Below, piece after piece: positions 60,044-64,000 of a stretch of 64,000 nucleotides of DNA. The stretch is from Methanocellaceae archaeon UBA148 (GTDB lineage: Archaea; Halobacteriota; UBA148): contig DAHG01000025.1 in assembly GCA_002495885.1 (NCBI GenBank), positions 1 through 64,000 on the forward strand. The letters run 5' to 3'. Both the position numbers and the translations under genes were made by a program. How positions within the stretch are numbered: the first letter of the stretch is position 1; every line of letters begins with the position of its first letter. A model generated the notes under the pieces. That model was not told where the DNA came from and searched no databases. It saw only the letters and a list, made by a program, of their open reading frames with translations.

Positions 60044-60643
60044 TTATGCACCTATGTTCAATAACTTTCGAATGACTTGGCTTATCGAGAGAGAGCAGAT
60101 AAAATACCAGAAGAGCCATGCGGGCACAAATCGCAGGACCATGTCAGTTGCCAATATCTTGATACCATAGAACGGCAACATGATCGTGGCCTCTGGCTGT
60201 AGTACAAATATTAGATAATACAGCCAGCCGAATATGGGCAGTGTGACCAACATCGTATATGACATCGGCTTGAATTGCTGCTTCATCATCTCGGACTGCA
60301 TTTGCATTATTTCAGCCCTTTGCTCCTCCAACTTCTTTAGTTTGTTCTTATTCCCTGATAGCTGAGCTTCTCTAAACTCCTTTTGAAAAACTTTCATTTG
60401 CTCCTGAGCCTTCTTTGTGGCCTCCCAGTTGATAGTATATTTCTGGATGATTGAAACGTATAAACCCGTTATTACTGACAATAGTAAAATCACGATATGG
60501 ATTGGTAATACTGTTAAAGGTCCTAACAGATCGTTCATCATAGCTCCTAGCGAATCTCGGAATTCTTGGCTCGTAAACCCGATTATGAGGCAGAATCCTG
60601 CAATCAATGCAAATCTATCTAAGTATTCCTTCCACTTGCTCAT
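60044..60643 (-). CDS. DUF106/EMC3-TMCO1 family membrane insertase
   Basis: 199 residues with a helix at about 40-64, a long cytoplasmic coiled coil (KKAQEQMKVFQKEFREAQLS; EIMQMQSEMMKQQFKPM) and two to three C-terminal helices. This is the archaeal YidC/Oxa1-like Ylp1/EMC3 group, and its place directly downstream of secY fits a role in membrane protein insertion. The gap to secY is zero, and to cmk 1 bp. Confidence 0.88.
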   Translation of the reverse strand: MSKWKEYLDRFALIAGFCLIIGFTSQEFRDSLGAMMNDLLGPLTVLPIHIVILLLSVITGLYVSIIQKYTINWEATKKAQEQMKVFQKEFREAQLSGNKNKLKKLEEQRAEIMQMQSEMMKQQFKPMSYTMLVTLPIFGWLYYLIFVLQPEATIMLPFYGIKILATDMVLRFVPAWLFWYFICSLSISQVIRKLLNIGA

Positions 60644-62143
60644 CTATTTCTCACCAAAAAATCCTCTCAGCATGGGATGCATCTCCATTATCTGCTGGGA
60701 TGCCAACTGCTCGTACATTCCATATACGATGCTGACGGTCAGCAAAAGACCAGTTCCACCAGCTTGTCCAATAGTGCCAGTAAAACTCGCCAATGCAGCC
60801 AATGCGCCGATGAACGCGCCACCAATTATGGTTACCTTGGGTATATATCGGTTCATCACCTTTTCGATGGATGCAATATTTTGCCTGAATCCCGGAATTT
60901 GCATTCCAGATCTTTGAATTTGTTCCGCCACACTTCTGGGATCCATTCCACTTGTATCGATCCAGAACAGGGCAAATACGATGGATCCAAGAATCATGAT
61001 GACCAAGTAAACGATTATTCTGAGAGCGATCTGCCATGGTAAGTGCATTGCTACGCTGGGTATCAATTCAGTGGGACTATTTATTGGCGAAATATAATAC
61101 ATGATCCCAGAGATGGCAGTATTCCCCTCGTATGCGCCTATCAGTGAATTATGCCCGACGATTGATAGATCACTATACCAGAGTAGCATGCCGACCATCT
61201 GCAGGTTAGCAATCAGTGCCATGACCAGGATTATTGGCAGAACCGAGGCGTAGATCAATTTAACCGGGAATCTGCCCCTTGCGCCACGTACGGCAGAGTG
61301 TGCGAGTGGAATCTCAATTCTTGTGCTTTCGGCATATACAACTATGGCAAAGACCAATATAGTGCCGATCAAAGCCAACAATCCACCGCCCATCATCAAG
61401 AAGATTAAGCCATCTCCTGTGAGCACCCAATCAAAACCCATCGTAGTGAATATCTCATACCATCTTGGGATAAGTCCGATTGGAAGCATCTCCCCGGTGA
61501 ACGGATGTATGGTAAATGGATCGGATGCCCAATGAAAAATACCACGTACCAAAGCCCCAGCTACACCCGCAACGATGAAAAGGCCGACTCCGGAGCCAAT
61601 GCCCCATTTCGATGCCGTCTCGTCCATGAATAGGATGAGAACGCCGCCAATGCACACTTGGATGAAGATTATCGCCGTTATTACTGTCGGAGATACGCCC
61701 AATCTACTTGCTAATTCTAAATCTGGCAATAAGTAGCCGGCCATTATCTGGGGGAGTGTTGTTAGCGCGATCATGACGAATACAAGTGTCTTTTGCGCAC
61801 CTTGGAATATCGCTTGATCTTTTGGATCAGACAGGTTCAGTTTGATTATATCTGCACCGACGAAAAGTTGCAATATTATGGAAGCTGTTACTATTGGGCC
61901 TATTCCCAGCAGTATCAGTGAGCCTGATTCCCCGGCCATGACAGTTCGATACATCTCAAATAAGTCTCTTGAATCTGGGTTTAGACCGAATAGAGGCACA
62001 TTTGAAAGCGCCAGATACAGTACGAGGATGCCAAGAGTCCATACTAATTTGTTTTTGAGATGAACGTGACCTACCGGTCTTTTTACAGCAGGCAACCTGT
62101 TGAAAAATGGTTCCAGGCGATCCTTAATACCTATTTCACCCAA
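60644..62143 (-). CDS. secY: Protein translocase subunit SecY
   Basis: 499 residues, ten membrane helices of the Sec61alpha/SecY channel. MTM: RLPAVKRPVGHVHLKNKLVW at the start with cytosolic region, IQLFVGADIIK-type LFVGADIIKL, GIGSGVGLFIVAGVAG, and the cytoplasmic loop EIPLAHSAVRGARGRFPVKL. Slightly long for the family. It overlaps rpl15 by 13 bp and abuts the DUF106 gene. Confidence 0.95.
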   Translation of the reverse strand: MGEIGIKDRLEPFFNRLPAVKRPVGHVHLKNKLVWTLGILVLYLALSNVPLFGLNPDSRDLFEMYRTVMAGESGSLILLGIGPIVTASIILQLFVGADIIKLNLSDPKDQAIFQGAQKTLVFVMIALTTLPQIMAGYLLPDLELASRLGVSPTVITAIIFIQVCIGGVLILFMDETASKWGIGSGVGLFIVAGVAGALVRGIFHWASDPFTIHPFTGEMLPIGLIPRWYEIFTTMGFDWVLTGDGLIFLMMGGGLLALIGTILVFAIVVYAESTRIEIPLAHSAVRGARGRFPVKLIYASVLPIILVMALIANLQMVGMLLWYSDLSIVGHNSLIGAYEGNTAISGIMYYISPINSPTELIPSVAMHLPWQIALRIIVYLVIMILGSIVFALFWIDTSGMDPRSVAEQIQRSGMQIPGFRQNIASIEKVMNRYIPKVTIIGGAFIGALAALASFTGTIGQAGGTGLLLTVSIVYGMYEQLASQQIMEMHPMLRGFFGEK

Positions 62144-62493
62144 ACCTTACCACCCATCTTCTCTAATTTAATTTTCGCTGTTTCAGAAAATTCGCTGGCA
62201 TTAAGAACGAATTTTTTCGTTACTTGGCCACTACCCAATACTTTAGTCACTCCCATATCTGCCAAATCTATATAGATTAACCCCTGCTCTTCTTTTGCAA
62301 TCCCCTTGTCAATTAAATAATCTGAGATCTTGTCGAGTTCACCTATGTTAATGGTTATTTTTTCTTCAATAACCTTGGGAGGGCGTTTGAATCCATGGGG
62401 GGGCTCTCTGTACACTCTGGGTTTAGAGCCTTTTCTGTTATGCCCCATGCCAAATGTTTTTTTACCACGCATTTTCTTTGTTTTGTCGCGCAT
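62131..62493 (-). CDS. rpl15: Ribosomal protein L15
   Basis: 120 residues from ATG 62493 (frame starts at 62502). Basic N-terminal arm KKMRGKKTFGMGHNRKGSK, then PRVYREPPHGFKRPP and TKVLGSGQVTKKFVLNASEF. Somewhat shorter than most archaeal L15 (about 140). Five bp after rpl30. Confidence 0.92.
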   Translation of the reverse strand: MRDKTKKMRGKKTFGMGHNRKGSKPRVYREPPHGFKRPPKVIEEKITINIGELDKISDYLIDKGIAKEEQGLIYIDLADMGVTKVLGSGQVTKKFVLNASEFSETAKIKLEKMGGKVWVK

Positions 62494-62498
62494 AAGTA

Positions 62499-62963
62499 TC
62501 ACCGCATTTGTTTGAGGAGGTCATTGATGTTCTCACCATAAAATCCGAGCGCTCCTCCTTGCTGGAAACTTTTTTTAATCCCCCTGTGTCCACCTCGCGG
62601 GGGGTGGAGTCGAAACACTGGTGTGAGCATAGGAAGAGTGTCTCTTAGTGACACCTCCCCCTCATAGAGTGCTTTTGCCAAGCTCTTTATTGAACCGTAA
62701 CTCGTGTTTTCTTTCACATACTTCTCTGTAAGTGGAGTTCCACCTATGAGTTCGCCTCTCGTCTTTAAGATCAATGCAAGCGATTCTTTGCTGACATTAC
62801 CCCAAGCAACGTAATCCTTAATTTTTCGAATCATTCCTTCATTGTTGGGATTTTCATCCAAGAAAACGCAGTGATTTACCCGGTTTAAACGTAACATGTG
62901 CAGCGTGTCTTCTATCTCTGGTCTGAGATTAATGGTTCCCCTTAGCATGATCACCGCATACAT
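62499..62963 (-). CDS. rpl30: Ribosomal protein L30
   Basis: 154 residues, archaeal/eukaryotic length, about 90 longer than bacterial L30. Motifs: MLRGTINLRPEIEDTLHMLR, LNRVNHCVFLDENPNN, PPRGGHRGIKKSFQQGGALG. An alternative start is MLRGTI at residue 6. One bp after rps5. Confidence 0.94.
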   Translation of the reverse strand: MYAVIMLRGTINLRPEIEDTLHMLRLNRVNHCVFLDENPNNEGMIRKIKDYVAWGNVSKESLALILKTRGELIGGTPLTEKYVKENTSYGSIKSLAKALYEGEVSLRDTLPMLTPVFRLHPPRGGHRGIKKSFQQGGALGFYGENINDLLKQMR

Positions 62964-62964
62964 A

Positions 62965-63582
62965 TCACTTAAGCCCCCTTATAGTCGCAGTTTGTTTTAG
63001 CGCTTCATACGTGGCTTTTGCAAAATTTAGCGTGGTTCTGGTTTCCCCTCTAGTAAAAGTCCAAACATCCTTGATACCAGCTAACTCTAATACCTTCCTG
63101 ATGGATTCTCCCGATGCAATTCCGAGTCCTCTGGGTGCTGGTTTAAGCACGACTGTGGCACTGCCTACCTTTCCTTTGACTTCTAATGGGACAGTATGTG
63201 GCAGATCACAACCGCACTCCCAGGAACCGCAACCCCTCCGAATCTGTATCAGATTTCGCTTTGCAGCGTTGATCGCTTTGAGGATAGCAAACCCAACCTG
63301 TACATCCCTGCCCTGACCAAGTCCAACATAGCCGTCACCATTACCTACGACGACGGCCACTCTGAATTTGATTCTGCGCCCAGAATCGGTCATTCGCTGT
63401 ACCATATTAACATCTAGGACTTCATCCACCAAGTCTGGCAGAAGGGCATCCACTATCTGATGCTCCCTGATAGGAAGACCAGATTCAATTGCTCCATCCA
63501 TAGACTTGATTTTACCTTCTAGGACTAACTTCCCCAGACGGGTCTTTGGAATCCATGGCCCCTCATCTATTTTTGTAGACAT
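62965..63582 (-). CDS. rps5: Ribosomal protein S5
   Basis: 205 residues. WIPKTRLGKLVLEGKI at the start, the S5 double-stranded RNA-binding motif RRIKFRVAVVVGNGDGYVGL, QIRRGCGSWECGCDLPHTVP with archaeal Cys residues, and KPAPRGLGIASGESIRKVLE. Sits directly after rpl18 (gap 0). Confidence 0.95.
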   Translation of the reverse strand: MSTKIDEGPWIPKTRLGKLVLEGKIKSMDGAIESGLPIREHQIVDALLPDLVDEVLDVNMVQRMTDSGRRIKFRVAVVVGNGDGYVGLGQGRDVQVGFAILKAINAAKRNLIQIRRGCGSWECGCDLPHTVPLEVKGKVGSATVVLKPAPRGLGIASGESIRKVLELAGIKDVWTFTRGETRTTLNFAKATYEALKQTATIRGLK

Positions 63583-64000
63583 CTATTCACCTTGATTAAA
63601 ATCGCTCAGCATTTTTTCTTTGATATCATCAAAGGATACAGTAATGTTCTTGATTCGTTCCTCAGACGGAAACATGACTGGATCATGCGGGATGCTCATA
63701 CCTGCATCGGTAATACCCTTTAGTGCAGCATAAATTTTTGAGCCCGGAGACGACGTCTGTAGCCCAATATCCAGCACAGCCTCATTAGCTATCTTTTTTG
63801 CCCTAAGGCCGAATAACAATCCAGTTAAGTATGCAGCAGACGTATTTCCAGTTTTATTAAGTCCAAACTTTTTTAGCTCGGAGGAAATTACAGACAATCG
63901 TGTGACATCTCCTTGCTCGCCTAGATAAACCAGTTGCACGACTATATGCTTTAGGCTTTTTCGCACCACAACCCGCGGTTTTTGTGATAACAACAATTTA
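63583..64000 (-). CDS. rpl18: Ribosomal protein L18 (5' end beyond window)
   Basis: The C-terminal 138 residues are present; the frame is open to the window end and the usual 30-35 N-terminal residues (basic arm) are missing. LLSQKPRVVVRKSLKHIVVQ, TSAAYLTGLLFGLRAKK and LQTSSPGSKIYAALKGITDA identify it. 5S rRNA-binding protein. Confidence 0.94.
   Translation of the reverse strand, partial: KLLLSQKPRVVVRKSLKHIVVQLVYLGEQGDVTRLSVISSELKKFGLNKTGNTSAAYLTGLLFGLRAKKIANEAVLDIGLQTSSPGSKIYAALKGITDAGMSIPHDPVMFPSEERIKNITVSFDDIKEKMLSDFNQGE

Overview
The window is a chromosomal segment of a euryarchaeon. The evidence is archaeal-type information-processing genes throughout (RNA polymerase subunits D, K and N, L18e, EF-1alpha, EF-2, Cbf5), archaeal riboflavin synthase, a complete A1Ao ATP synthase operon, bifunctional fructose-1,6-bisphosphate aldolase/phosphatase, DUF22, DUF373, a DacZ-like diadenylate cyclase and TATA-box promoters. 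The mix fits the Methanomicrobia / anaerobic alkane oxidiser side of the Euryarchaeota. I cannot name the lineage, because no methane- or alkane-pathway gene lies in the window.

Layout. 0-8.3 kb: end of a cut-off gene, a small membrane protein, an aspartate aminotransferase-ribH-ribC cluster, an exported NosD-like beta-helix protein, a class V aminotransferase-thiC pair and a metallo-beta-lactamase-fold hydrolase. 8.4-10.5 kb: an unfamiliar pair, a Lys-rich small protein and a 519-residue TULIP-like protein with a Cys-rich tail. 10.8-20.1 kb: an Mrp/Mbh-type antiporter operon with four antiporter-like subunits and no hydrogenase or oxidoreductase subunits. 20.1-29.0 kb, opposite strand: DUF22 plus the ATP synthase genes in the order H-I-K-E-C-F-A-B-D. 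29.1-39.7 kb: CBS-ParB protein, DUF373 protein, DNA ligase, DUF4349 lipoprotein, an aconitase-family/isocitrate-dehydrogenase-family operon, DacZ, a TPR protein and a membrane protein. 39.9-44.8 kb: EF-2, EF-1alpha, S10 and FBP aldolase/phosphatase. 45.2-51.5 kb: two tRNAs, a tyrosine recombinase and a decaying restriction/helicase island. 51.6-64 kb: one long minus-strand run of ribosomal protein, RNA polymerase, secretion and RNA-modification genes with three embedded tRNAs, running off the window in rpl18.

How the parts fit. About 18 kb (10.8-29.0) is an ion-energetics island: an Mrp-like complex that would exchange or pump Na+/H+, convergent with an ATP synthase whose rotor subunit keeps the Na+-ligand set known from Enterococcus hirae. 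Together they suggest a sodium-coupled energy economy. The last Mrp-operon subunit is the strangest member: it lacks the usual TM7 lysine and ends in three exact-length 26-residue repeats.

The most unusual sites are a tRNA-Leu(GAG) gene with a 79-nt insertion in its D-loop bounded by 7-nt direct repeats, the divergent Mrp subunit, the TULIP-like protein pair, a shared upstream element at 10.67 and 33.05 kb, and the eroded island beside tRNA-Ser(TGA). No computation was run. Family assignments are by reading the proteins and recalling family motifs.
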